Shown: piece by piece, positions 1-12,655 of the stretch | Position numbering within the stretch: the stretch's first letter is position 1 | How the letters are laid out: each line of letters opens with the position of its first letter | Origin: Hypsibius dujardini | Lineage: Eukaryota; Tardigrada; Eutardigrada; Parachela; Hypsibiidae | Length of the DNA stretch: 64,000 nucleotides | NCBI GenBank assembly: GCA_001579985.1 | Contig: LRSR01014122.1 | Coordinates: forward strand, 62,001-126,000 | Direction: 5' to 3' | Notes under the pieces: model-generated | Database searches by the model: none | Told to the model about the DNA's origin: nothing | Seen by the model: only the letters and a program-made list of their open reading frames with translations | Program-made: the position numbers and the translations under genes

Positions 1-1093
1 CGTTGCGTTAAGTGCAAATAATCAGTTAAATTATTATTATTATTAATTAATTGTTTCGTCGATCAATATCATCATCTCGACCAGCAATATAAGCAGAATT
101 CTCACCGCGAACCGTATATTAAAGGTACCGTAAACGGTTAGCTGCATAGAGCTCGGATCACATCAAATCAAACCGGAAGTTGTACGTCAGGCAAGGGGGA
201 ATGCGGGAAATAATATTTTTGTGGAGGTCGCTTTAGTCTTTTATGGATCTCTAATTACGGTACTCGTTCTTTTCCAGACTGGTCCGCGGTAATTTCAATT
301 TTCCCTGCATTTATCTATTTACTGGTAAGTGATGGCATAGTGGAAGGGCTTTAGTTTGACCTAACCAGGTGGTGGAGAGAAGAAGCAAAAAAGGTGTTTT
401 TTTACGGTTTAACCTAAAAGAGTATTGAGCGCATTCTTCCCTTTGATTTCGATCACCCACTGACAGTTGGATCGATGAATGCGTGGACCTATTTTTGGCT
501 CCAGGTAGGAGGGTGCAAATTTCAAGTTGAACCGATCAGAAGCGACGCAAAGAATCAGATTTTTTTTCGTGACGTCTCGAGTTTTTTTCGGGTTGAACGT
601 GGGCTTCTCACGGTGATGACTTCCGCAGTATATGTTTTATGATTTAAAAAGTGAGATTGGTTTTTTTTATTGTCTTGACAGAAACTGGAGGGAAAAGTTG
701 TGCAAGTGTTTTAGTGGAGTTTGGCCAGAATAAGGTTGTTTTGCAGACGAAAGTGGTTGAACTTGGCTAGTATCAGAACCGACTATTTTGCTGATTCTGT
801 ACTGATTCGGACCTCTTCACAACTGGAAATCATCATTAGATTAAGCTAAAAATGGTTTTGTGGTCTTGAAGCGTATGGATTTTTGATTTCTGGGTGACTA
901 CGCGATTTCTTGCAGGGCCTTTTTTGCCTAATGGACCTATTTGAACGCGTATTTGGTCCATCCGTTGATTGATCGATTGTCGAATCTGACATGTCGTTTC
1001 TTCCTTTATTGATTGGTTGATTATTGGTTATTTGACTGCCGAATTAATGTATGCATAATGTAATATGCTGGGGTTATTGCCTTTTGTGTTTAG
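1..1093 (+). other. 5' flank and first intron of the AFF-like gene
   Basis: No protein-coding exon is recognisable here. The stretch is AT-rich with several T runs and ends in the TGTTTAG acceptor before 1094. It should hold the 5' UTR, the start-codon exon, or part of a long first intron of the AFF-like gene, but no ATG-bearing exon with a matching donor and a recognisable AFF start stands out. Confidence 0.5.
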
Positions 1094-4000
1094 GAGTGGG
1101 AAAATGTGAAGGAATTCAATTTGCTACGGCTGTCGGAACTGGCTAAGCAAGAAGGGGAACGGAATCGGTACAGTCCTTGATGGATCTGAAGGGAAACAGT
1201 GGTTTAGAGTCCCGCGCTCTGGCCCAGGCTCAGCGTGCCGAACGGTTGTCCTCGCTGATCGACCTAAGGAATGCTTCCACCTCGCCCGTGCGTCCGCCAT
1301 TCTTCCCTCAACCTTATCCTTCCTCACAGGACACAACCGGATACAGGATGGCGGACATCTTTGGCGACTGGCATCGTGTTCAGCGCAACCCTCTGCCGCT
1401 AGTGATGGAGCTGGAGGATGTCACCCGGACCGAGACGGTGGATGATTTTGATGTGCGGGACGCACAGAGACGGATACGGGAGAGGGAAAGGGAGAAGCAG
1501 AAACACCATCACAATCACAGCCACCACAGAAGTCACCATTCCGCCCTCAAACCGCCACCGGGACAGACCAAGTCATCCTCAAATGGAGCGAACGACCAGA
1601 CGGCCGATCCAAAAGCCCATATTCGACATAGCAACGGTCAGGCCACGACCGACAAATTGAAGGACAAGGAGAAAATAGGTTAGTATAGCTGCCCTGACGT
1701 TGGTTGCTTGTCTCCTGAGACTTGTGTTGACTTTATGACAAAAAGTATTAAGCCATGAGGCCGGAGAGTGACGCATGGGTTGAAGAGTGTGCAGACCATT
1801 TTTTGTGTGTATTGCCTTTTATATTAATAACAGAATTTTCTAGTCTCGAGTTTGTGTTGGAATAGTATTTCGAATGTAATAATTTGGTAGATTGTGTATT
1901 GAATAAGCATAGTATAGAAACCGCCAGCCGATATTTTATGTTTGCAGTAATTGTCGAGATAGTGCAGTTTTAACACTAAAAAATTATTTCATTTGAATAC
2001 TTAATTCGGTAATAGGGTTTGCCCTTTGTGCATGTGTACGTTAGTTAATAGTTACGGTCCTTTGGAGACTTCAAGTCACATGATCTATTTCTCTTGACAG
2101 CCTCTTCCGGGTCTTCCTCTCGGGCAGCAAGTTCAAATCACGTTCGACAAGTCAACGGCAAATCCACGGAATGTCCGTCCGAGTTTCAACTGGAGCAGAT
2201 TCTTCGCGAGATGAAAGGCATGAGCTCTGCGCTCCTCATCTCCCCCGCCTGCAGTCCGGCCCGATCGCAACCATCGCCAGTACCACTTTCCTCCCTTGCG
2301 GCAGTTAATTCCCCCACCAAATTGCTGTTGAATGATTTGGAAGTGAGCGATACGGATGACGACGCCGACAGTTCCTCGTCTTCTTCCTCTTCTTCGTCCT
2401 CCAGCTCAGAAGACGGCAAAGTTGTCGGTAAGAATACGGACGGTTCACGCCATCTCTTATGTCTCCTTTGCACTAATGTCAGCCGTTGGTTCAGATCCTC
2501 CTGCAGCGACTCAGCCGTCTGACAATTCCGGCACCGAGCCGGATGTCTTAACATCCTCAATTGGCCCAGCAGCAGCAGCAGCAGCAGTTGTCGAACCGGG
2601 CAGTGCCTCTCCCCATTCTGACGAACCTGTCCGGTGGAACCTTTCTCAATTCATGCCATCCGGAGACAATGAAAAGTCAAAACCTCAGAAGATACTTTCC
2701 CCAAAGTCCATTCCTGCAACATCTTCCGTGCCACCGCAAGTTGGCCACCAGGCCGACATCGCGCCGTCTTCCCCCAAGCCCAGTCCTCCACCGGTTAAGA
2801 CGATCGAACTCGATATATCCAAGTCTGCTAAAAGGAAACTGAATGTATGCCTTTGCTATCCTATCTTGGTCACATATTTGGTACAGAAGTGTTTCTGCCG
2901 CTGCAGGAAGAAATTCAGGCAGGGGTAACAGTCACGGAATCGCGATCATCAGTCTCGCCTGGTGTTGTTATGAGAACGGATGAAAAACGGCGACCGTCAG
3001 AAGGACGTCCGGCTGTATCCGTCTCCCCGGTGCCAATAAAGTCTTCCCGGAATGGCTTGATGGTAGCAACTCCACCTCCACTGCCGAAGAAGCGTCTTCG
3101 TTTACCGGCTCGCTCAAAGCCAAAGCCGATGGAGTCGACCCTTCTGACCGTTCAATTTTCATGGGACGTCATTTATCGCCTCCCCAGTGATCCGGCTATG
3201 GCCAAGACTCAGACCACAAAAGCCGTGCCAGCACATGAGTCAAGCAATAATAAGCACAAACTGCAGTCCATTTCCGCTAGAAACCAGAAACGGGCTCAAC
3301 GTCAAAAGCAGTCGGAATTGTCCGGCATATCACCAACTGTTAGTGGTAGGAAAGCGGAAACTCCACCGGCAGTGACAGCAACTAAGTCGTCCCACATTCA
3401 TGTAAAATCTGCCAGCTCGGTTACCGATAGCCTCGAAACAGCCAAGGTGTCGCTGAGGATCCGCTTGCCGGTTAAAAGAAAGCCTCTGGAATTGATCCCT
3501 GACAAGTTACCGGAAACTGTGGTGACGAAGGCCTTTCCCATGCCGCCGGACTCCGGTAATTCCAAGGCGAAAGTCGGTGACGAAGACTCAGCCCAGCGAA
3601 AAAAGGAGAACGGAGAGAAAATGTTGCTTAAGATGGAAAAAGAAGACCGGTAATTATTTCATTGGCATGTAAAAGTTTGGCAGTTCAAGGTGCCAGTTTA
3701 CTGAGTTTGACTTTGTGTGAACAGAATTGCAGAAAATCACTCGAAGAAGCCCATTCAGAAAAAGGAGATAGGCAAAACGGACTCTGCGAACGACATAGTT
3801 TCTATAGAAAAACGGGAGTCTGTCAAGAGAAGTTCAGTGTCTCCGGTATCAGTAACAAAAAACCGAGCAGTCAACACGAACAGCGAGCCGAAAGATTTGA
3901 CTGAAAAGCGACCTCAACCTGACCCGTCTACAGAGAAGAGCTCGAAGAAAGTGAAGTCGTCTGAGAAGAGTGCAAACCCCGATGCAAAGAAAAAGGAAGA

Positions 4001-5539
4001 GGTAAATACTATTTGTTGAAAGACATTTTTTATATTTTTCCTGTATTTTTCCTTATATTTTTAACTCTATTCAGTTTTTCTTTTTCAGAAACCGGTCGTG
4101 TCCTCCCCTCCTCCGAAACGTCCCGAAAAGGAAGACGCTTCATCCTCATCAAGTCGAAAGTGGAAAGACAGTGCCGACGGAGAACCATCAAAGAGTGATT
4201 GCAAGACGAGAGATCTCTCGGATGGAGGATCCGTTGTGAAAGCAGAGAAGAAGAAGCGGAAAGGATCAGAGGTGGACTCCACGGACACAGTACCCTTGTC
4301 TAAGCCAAAGAAGCCCAGCGCTTCCATCGGTACCGTCCTCGACAGCATCCTGGCCGGTGGAAAGAACGCCAAAGCTGCCGCGACGTCAAAAGAAACCAAA
4401 ATGGAAACATCCAAACCCGACGCGGTTGACTCTGTGCTGCCTCCCATACCGGTAGATAAGACGGAAACCGTTCGAAAAGCAACCCCCGCTGCCGGTTCGT
4501 CCACTGCGTTCATTCGATTGCCGTTGTTTTGTTTGACATGGCATATTATTTAAAACGTTGGGGATTGTGTTGCGCAGGTAGTCGAGCAGTGGAAGAGATT
4601 TGGGACGAGACATTGGCCAGTTTAAAGCCGTTTGACGAACAGAAAGACGTTGACCACCAATTCTCCCTGGCCGTTGCATTCAAACGCGAAGCCGACAAAA
4701 TCGCCGCCCCTGGTATCCAACTCTCCGTCTACCTCCAGTCCGTGGTCCATTTTATCATTATGGCCCGCAGCGTCGAGAGTCATCAACTGGCAAGGGCCAA
4801 GGAGCTCTACACGTCCACCATCACCATGATGGACTCGACAAAGCGCGGTGGGGATAACACGTTCATTGACAAGATCTGCCGCTGTCTCTACCACCGAGTG
4901 CATGCCTTACTTGACGTGAAAGTCTACTCGCTCAATGAGGAAAGGTGCCTGAAGCTGGAGAAGCAGTGTGACTACCTACGGCGGAAGATACATTCCAACG
5001 CTGCGTCATCCTCAACCCCTTCATCCTCGTCGACGGCACCGACTGTAGCGTCCGCACCCGTCCGACCTCTTCCCCAGGTCAATGGAAAGTCGCCATCACC
5101 TGGTGCCAACACTACTTCGCCTTACTCAGTCGGATCGGCGGTATCGCAGGGTAGGTTCATCCCGTAATTGTCATCAGATTGTGTTGAATCTAACATATTC
5201 TGCTCGTGTTGTGTTGTTTTAGGTTCGGGTGAAAAGCCTGCCACTGCCTCTGCTCTCCCGGCAGGCAATCAAACTGCAGCCACTCCCGGGTCGCGGGACA
5301 CGGCGCGAGAGTTGCATCAAGCTCTGCTAGAGTATCACCAGCTGTCGCGACTGATGCCGTCCGGATTCAACCACTGGAACCGCGGTCGTTTGCTGATGGA
5401 GAGTGATGAGAACAGCGAGGTGAAGCTGTTCCACGCGTGGTTGGCCGGTAAAGCCCCGCTCCAGTTTACCTCAAGCATCGAGGAGTTGACGCGGCACCTC
5501 TTTACTGCCGTTTGGGTACTCAAAGCCTTAAAGGAGTGA
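1094..5539 (+). CDS. AF4/FMR2 family (AFF/lilliputian-like) super elongation complex scaffold, N-terminus incomplete
   Basis: Nuclear scaffold of the family that recruits P-TEFb and elongation factors to RNA polymerase II. I place coding exons at 1094-1167, 1269-1678, 2101-2427, 2495-2844, 2907-3649, 3725-4001, 4089-4494, 4578-5150 and 5223-5539; they sum to 1158 codons plus stop. Visible family blocks in order: N-terminal homology (NLLRLSELAKQEGERNR, then PFFPQPY and MADIFGDW), a QLEQILREM segment followed by LLLNDLEVSDTDDDADS and a long Ser run (ALF-like), WNLSQFMP (family WxLxxWL), LLTVQFSWDVIYRLP, a Lys/Ser-rich basic region, and the helical C-terminal homology domain starting near AFKREADK and ending ALKE. 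The initiator Met must lie in an exon upstream of 1094 that I could not find; the exon begins after a TTTAG acceptor. Family assignment is firm; which vertebrate paralogue is closest is not decided. Confidence 0.88.
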
Positions 5540-6269
5540 ATGATCCGCTGGCACAGCGCTCCCTGCACAAAGCTCATTTTATAGTTTACTGTAGTGTCTA
5601 TTATGTCAGAAGTACCCCCACTTCTGACCTTTCAAATTCTCCTTTTATTTATATAAATTTAAACAACAGTACGTGCGAAATGGTTTTATCCTCGGACGTC
5701 AGGCGTTGCTTGCTTGGTTATTATGGCAGGGTTTCTTGGTAGTCCAATTTAAAATCGGTATTTTGCAGTGTATTAAAAATTTCTATGCAAGATAGCGATC
5801 CCCACGCCAACGTCACTTTGTCAACTTGTTACAGTTATACACAGTACATGTACACAGTACATTATAAACAAAAATTCAAATCAACAAAACAGCAGAGAAG
5901 AGAGAAGGTCTAAAATGATTAATAACCCATAAACGGTAGGAAGATATTCTCGTTTAGACTTTGTATACACACACAAACAGTATGAACATGCACTTGTATG
6001 CTGTAGCAAACGCCTAAAAAAGCAATACCACCCGGTCACGGGCGTAGTTTGGTCCGCTTCCTAATGGATGTGACGATTTGGAAATCGGGAGACTGATAAA
6101 TTCCAATCTCAAGGGTATATCACTACGAGTCCAGTTCTGAAAAAAGAGTAAACATTTTAAACACTTCCGCATTTCGATACCACAAAATCGTACAAAATGT
6201 TATCACACAATGCAGATGCGGTCAATGGTGACATTGCTTTAAGAATAGGATGAGCAAAGCAACTCAGAG
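5540..6269. other. Convergent 3' intergenic region between AFF-like gene and MICAL
   Basis: About 730 bases between two stop codons that face each other. It is AT-rich and holds the 3' UTRs of both genes. A minus-strand AATAAA can be read at about 5645-5650 and an ATTAAA on the plus strand near 5771, so the two transcripts may overlap. No coding signal seen. Confidence 0.5.
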
Positions 6270-9218
6270 TCAAAACGATGCTAAATTACGAGCCGAACTC
6301 CCACCTAGAAACATACTCTGTGCTTGGCAGCGAACTAACTCTTTGGCAATCTCCTCCCTCGCCCGGCGCACTGTCACAATTTCATCCAAATATTCCGATT
6401 CGTCAATTTTGTCTTTGGTCGTTTTTCGGTCATCCTCTATGACCAGCAGTCTCCGCAGCTGCTCCTGTGCCAACCGATGCCGCTCTTCCAGCTGCACATT
6501 CCGTGCCCTACAATACATTGCTGTTTAGAGTCATTCCATATTTCCCTTTAAACGTTTCAATTAAGACTTCAACCCTTTTTGTTTTACGAACAAAAACTGT
6601 AACTGAAAATATTTCTTCACTTTAATTACCTTTCAGACAAAGCATACTTTTTTTACCGAAAATATCGCCCACTACCCGTGCTCAAATGTTAGTGGCTCGC
6701 TTCTTTTATAATTATACATCAAAACCTGGAGACTACTAAAGAGGGGATCTATCGATATCACCAGTAAAAAAACTTACATCAGCTTCAACTCTTGCAGCTG
6801 GACGCGAACGCGGTGGCGTTCTTGCGAGGTGGCCAGCCAGACGTCGCGGAGCTTCTCCTCCGCCTCCACTGAGATATGTAACCTACACATGTCTTCTTCT
6901 AGGGAAACAGCCTTCCGGTTAAGATCTTCCAGGTGGGCTTCAGTTTCGTCGATCAGGCGTTGAATCTCCTGGGCTTTATGAACCAACTTAGTCGTCTCCT
7001 GTTTCTGATATTTTTCCGCAACTTGAGCGGCCTTTTTGCTGAAGTAATTTTCCTGAGAAAAAATTAAAATAATTTGAATGCATAACAAACAAGGCTACAA
7101 ATTTGGAATAGCCAAGAAATGGAATCACGAACAGCCACTCCAAGTCTCACTTGTTAATCTATCTTACACAAGCGATCTTTTGCAGTTAAAGCTAAAGCTG
7201 TCATTAAATTTAGATTAAAACGTGGAAACGGCAAAATTAATCTCACTTAATTTGAATTTGAAAAGAGACAGACCAAATCAGAGAACAAGAGGGGAGTGGA
7301 CATACAGCGTTGTCATTCGGCGAATCCATCTCAGTCCGCACCCCAACCATCGTCACCGCATCCCGTTCCACAGGCGGGAGGTCCACCCCACCGACCGTGA
7401 CAATGGTCCTCCCGTCGTCCACATTCTGTTCCACACTGGCCGTCACCATTTTCGTCGCGGTTGGGGAGGCCCATCCATTCCGACTGGTCGGCGATTTGGT
7501 TCTCTCCGTATGCCCACTACCCGAACTGCTAGAATTCTTCCTGGCTCGGCGCACCATCCCCGGACTCTTAATCCCCAACTCCTCATCGCTCTTCAGTTTG
7601 GCTCTGGCACGCGCCGCTGCCCGCTGCTCTTGCGCCACGCTTGACCAACGCATCTTGACTTCCTCCCGGCTACTGGGCGTCGGCGGTGTCACTTCGTCTG
7701 CTGAGAACTGGTCAAAATCCAGCTTTCGAGCTATGCCCGTATTGAATGGCTCTTGAAGAGTCAAATTCCGGGGTCGCGGGACGGGAAAAGAAGTCTGTGG
7801 GGTGAAGAAGACGTCTTCCGCCACGGACGGTGTCGAGATGCTGTCCAAGGTACCAGTGGAGTCGTCGGACAGCCGCATTCCACGAAGACGGCGAGCGGAC
7901 TCGAGAACATCCGTGTTCCATTTGATCTCATTGGATTTTGGTCGTCGATCTGAAACAAAGGCACGATAAGATGTAAAGTTGTTAAACTGACAAACAGACA
8001 GGCAAACAGACAAGACAGACACAGACACATAAATAGACAATTATAAAGAAAAAGAGGCAAAGGAAGTGTGAAAAAATATACCGGAAAGAGCGGATGGCGG
8101 TGTGAAGAAACTCTCACTGCCGCTCGAGCTCTCCGGATAGGCAGAGGGTGCTGCGTTCAACCGACTTGTTCCCCTAGCCGTGGAATAATCTGTAGACTGC
8201 ACTGCCGCCCCCACAGCTGGTTTCAGGTTGGGCTGAAGCGGTAAAATGGTGAAGAATGAGTTACCTCCCGCGTTACGGCGCACGTGGATCTGTTGCCCGT
8301 TCACCGACACAACTTCCTCCCGTGGTGCCCTGTCTTCACCATCGTCGTCTTCTTCGGTGTCGTCCGAGTCGGACTGGGAAAAGTCGGGGTAAGGGGAGTG
8401 TGGGACTTTTTTTACGGCGGTTCGGGAGGCGGTGTTGATGGTTGGAAGTAGTGGAGGCGCTTTGACAGCACAAGATGGCATTAGGTTGGATTTGGGTGGG
8501 GTTGTTACGGAGGATACCTCCTGGTCGCATTCCTGATCGGAGAGACTGCTGGGAGACGTTGTGTCGTCGTTGCTGCTTTCGTTATTGCGAACCAGCTCCG
8601 ATTCTCCGCTTTCATAGGCATTTTTCATTGGCTCTCCTGAAAAAGAAACAATGATACGAGAAAGGACTCTTAAATGGAGTTAAAGAAGGTGGTTTTGAAT
8701 AAAATTTAACCGCTGCACCAAAATTCGAATCAGTCTTCGCATAAGATTACTAGTTATATACCTGAATCTCCTCCACTACTGCTACCATTGCTTGAGTCAG
8801 ACTTGCGCAAATCCCGTGCTTTCTTCCAGTTCTCCACCTCCACCTCCGCAACCGACCAATCATCCTTGCCGATAACGTTTCGGATCTCCATCGGCTCATC
8901 CGAATCGTCATCACTGGTAGAAGAGTCGTCAGCCGGTCCGATGCCAGTTCCCTTCTCACTGCTGAAGGAATCCCCGAAATTGTGCCGTAATACCTCCTCA
9001 TCGTCCATAACACTATTATCGGAGTAGCTTTCCTCCTCGTCATCGGCAATGTGACGCGGCAAGGTGATGGATGGCTCGGGAGAATCCACTTCACTTCGAC
9101 TGGGGTAGCGGGAGAAGGTGAAGATGTCTTGATTTCCGGCAGGAGATTTCTGAATGAAAATAGCATTCAAATTCCGTTGTCTAAATTTTTTTTTTGGCTG
9201 GATGCTGAACATTGAGTC

Positions 9219-9268
<50 letters not shown>

Positions 9269-12200
9269 ATGTATGTATGTATGTATGAATCTGCCACTCT
9301 ATCTGTCTGTCTGCTCACACCTTGGTCACCGAAAGCGGTGGTGCCTCCTTTTGAGGTGACGCCAACAGCGCAATATCGTGCTTGCGGAACTGAATATGAC
9401 CCTTGCAGTAGAACTTGCCACCACTTGGGTCATACCGGTCGTAAGCATAGTCGCCGTTGATCTGCAACAGCTTCTCGCAATAATGGCACCGAAAACAGAC
9501 ACGATGGAAAAACAGTCCCTCCACGCTCTTGCGTTCCGCCAGGTAAACCCGCTTGCGACAGAAAAAGCAGGTCTGATCACTCTTAGAGGCCAGTTCCGGC
9601 GTCCAAGGGACCATTTCACAAGGCGGTTTTTGGACAGCCGGTCCAGGGCTGTGATCGATTCGGAGGACAGTGGTGTAGTCATCGGCGAGACCGGTGACTT
9701 TGGTGGTGCCCGGTTGGAGAACACCGCCTTCGCGGAGCTGGGTATCCAGTTTCTTAAGTTTGTAGTCGAAGTCGGAGAACTTCTCGTCGCCACGGTTGCC
9801 GCTCAGCTTATCCGCCATATCACTAAAAGAAACACATTCTCCACCAAAAAGCCAAGAACACATGCATTTCCGGCAGACTTAAGCTCAACCAAAGAGTAGA
9901 AAGAAGGAACAACAGACATGTAGTAGGACAGACAGATAGGGAGACGAACAGAAACACGCAGACAGAGCCAACAGACAGACCAACAGTGAGACAGAGACAT
10001 AGACACAGACGGACAGATTAGTGTACACGCTCAGAAACGTACCGTTTTTTATCTTCGAATAAGACCTGGCGAATCAATTCCGGGCCGTACTTGCTCTCCA
10101 ACCCACTCCTACCTTGCAGTCGATAATCTTCCAGCAAGCGGTCGACCGTTTCCTGCTCTGGTTTCTGTGTATCTTCTCGAGATCTGGAATTCGAAGACAC
10201 ATACCGCTGCTCATTCGTCTTGGCCTCCATGCGATAAAGTTTTTCCGTTAGCGGGTAGGACTTTTTAACAGGAAGTTCTTTGACTGCCGGCGGTCCCTCC
10301 TGTCGGTCTGGGTTGAAGGCAGCTTCCAGAAATTTGATCTTGTCTACCATATTGGCTTGCATGCCAATCGCGTCGAGACTCTCGCGTCTTTTGTGGGAAA
10401 AAGCTTCGCGATTGAAGGGCTTGCGTCGCTTGGCATTTTCTTTTCCACCCTCCTTCGTGCTCTAAAACAACAAGGAACATGAACGAACAATGATTTTTTG
10501 TGCATTTAAAGTCAGGAGAAATGTTAATGATAATGTGAGTATGTTCCTCTTAAGTCACATGATTTAATTTAAGTCAGGGCTGATTTAAATTTGTTTAAAT
10601 TAGAAGGTCCTCTATTAGATCAAACGACTAGGTACTCCGCTTTTATAATTAGGTGAAGGCGTCACGGAATCGAGACGCAATTTATAAAAATCAATTGCAG
10701 AGAAGTTTTTCGGCAAAAAGAGGTGTCACTTTTCTCAAAGCTAATACAAAATTCTGAATATTCGCAACTGCGACATCCTTGTTTCGCCGGTCACAGCACG
10801 CAAAATATAAACCGGAACACACCATTATAATATGCAAACAAAATTTAAAAGCTTAAAAAAATCTAAAAAATCAGATAAGGGCCAAAAAAGAGACGATAAT
10901 CTATGAGAACTGACAGCGGTACAAAAGACGTGAATAACAACACTGGTTCTGCACGGGTGAAACGAATTAACGGACCGGGATCGTGCAAGTGAAGGCACAC
11001 CAGAAGAAACAGGCAAAAATGAGTGCAGAAATATCTCACCGATCTTCGAGATGACGCCGAATGCGGGGAAGTGGGTACTTTCCGGGATGGCTCGCCGCTT
11101 TTCCGGCGGGAGCCTGACAAGAGGACGTCCAGCGAGGAGGAGTCCATGGAGAGATCGGCCTTAAATTCTGGAGACGAAAAGCAAAAACTCCATGTACTAA
11201 ATTCAGAGAAACGTAGACAGACAAGGAAGTCAAACAAACAGAAAAGCTGATGAACAGATAAACAAACAGTCAAACGGGAAGATAGCCAGATAAACAAACA
11301 GTCAAACGGGAAGATAGCCAGGCACACGCCCAGATGGACAACAATGCAGAAAGAAGGAGAGAAAAATAGATAAATGGCTGGACGGGACGCTAAGAAATCT
11401 TACCACCGGGTTTATCTCGTCGGAAGACATCATACAGCTGGCCAATTACTGCGATCAACGCACCCGAATCCACGTTTTCTCGGGTGGATACGAACGTCGT
11501 CGGTGAGAAAGCCAGCGACACTCCCAGCTGCTCATCCAAGATTTTCAGAGCCTACAACAAGAAATCGTTCCAACATCATCGTCATCAGCAGCACCCATCA
11601 GATTTACTTACGGCAAGCCAATTCTTTTCCGCCTGCTCGGCATGGAGACATTCATCATAGTAGTCGCTGAAAGCAAAGGTTGGGTATGAGCCCACGCCGA
11701 TTACGCGACGATCATATATCAAAACAGGCAAAGACAAGTAGACGGACGGATAGACAGACAGACACACAAACAATCAAAGAAAGAAACAGACAGACACAGA
11801 CACAGACAGGCAGACAAGCAGACAGACAAACAGGACTAACAAAGAGATGGCATCTAAGTTGATCTATCAGACGTACGGAGAACAAGGCAAACAGCCACTT
11901 CAGCAAGCTTACATCAATTCAGGACGAAAGCGATGAATCAGGGCGCAGAGAGGTCGATAGTCCCTCCAGAACTCCCCTAGACACCCCAACATAAGTCCAT
12001 ACGGATCTAGTTGTTCTCTACACCACTCCAGCAGGACATCCTCAGACACTGTCTCGTGACGCATCCGCTTAGGTGTGGAACCAGTCGGCAGAGTCCGTTT
12101 AGTCATTGCAAGTTCCGTTTTATCGATATCTTTGCTGTCGGTATCGAAGAGATGTCGAAACCGGAATACCATCGCGTTAGAATAGTCCACATGGAGATAT

Positions 12201-12616
12201 CGCGACGCCGGCTCGATAGTGTAGTTGGAGAAGACCTTGCACAGGTGCTCCGGACTGATGCTCGTCAGAGAGCGGTAAATGGCCTCCCGTTCTACAATCA
12301 TCTGGAGGGGCGTACGGTGACCGAGGCCCCACTGGCGGATCATCCAAGCAGCATCAAAGACGCCCAGGAAGCCGTGTGCGCAGCCGGTGCCCAGAGGCCA
12401 AAAAGGCTAACGGACAAAACAAAAAAAGGACTTTTACTGCAAAGTGAACAAACAGAAACAGGCAGAGAGGTAATTAGGTAGATAAACAGACAGACAGGAA
12501 GAGGCACGCAGGACATAAACCAATCAGACAGGACACGCAGACTGACAGGCAGTCAGAAAGACAAACACACAGATAAACCGACCCACAGACAGATTGACTG
12601 ACATACGTACATACGT

Positions 12617-12655
<39 letters not shown>

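Noticed and set aside
1177-1290. Reading the AFF exon as continuous through 1168-1268
   Set aside because: The conserved N-terminal block is in another frame and meets a stop at 1178-1180, so an intron is needed.
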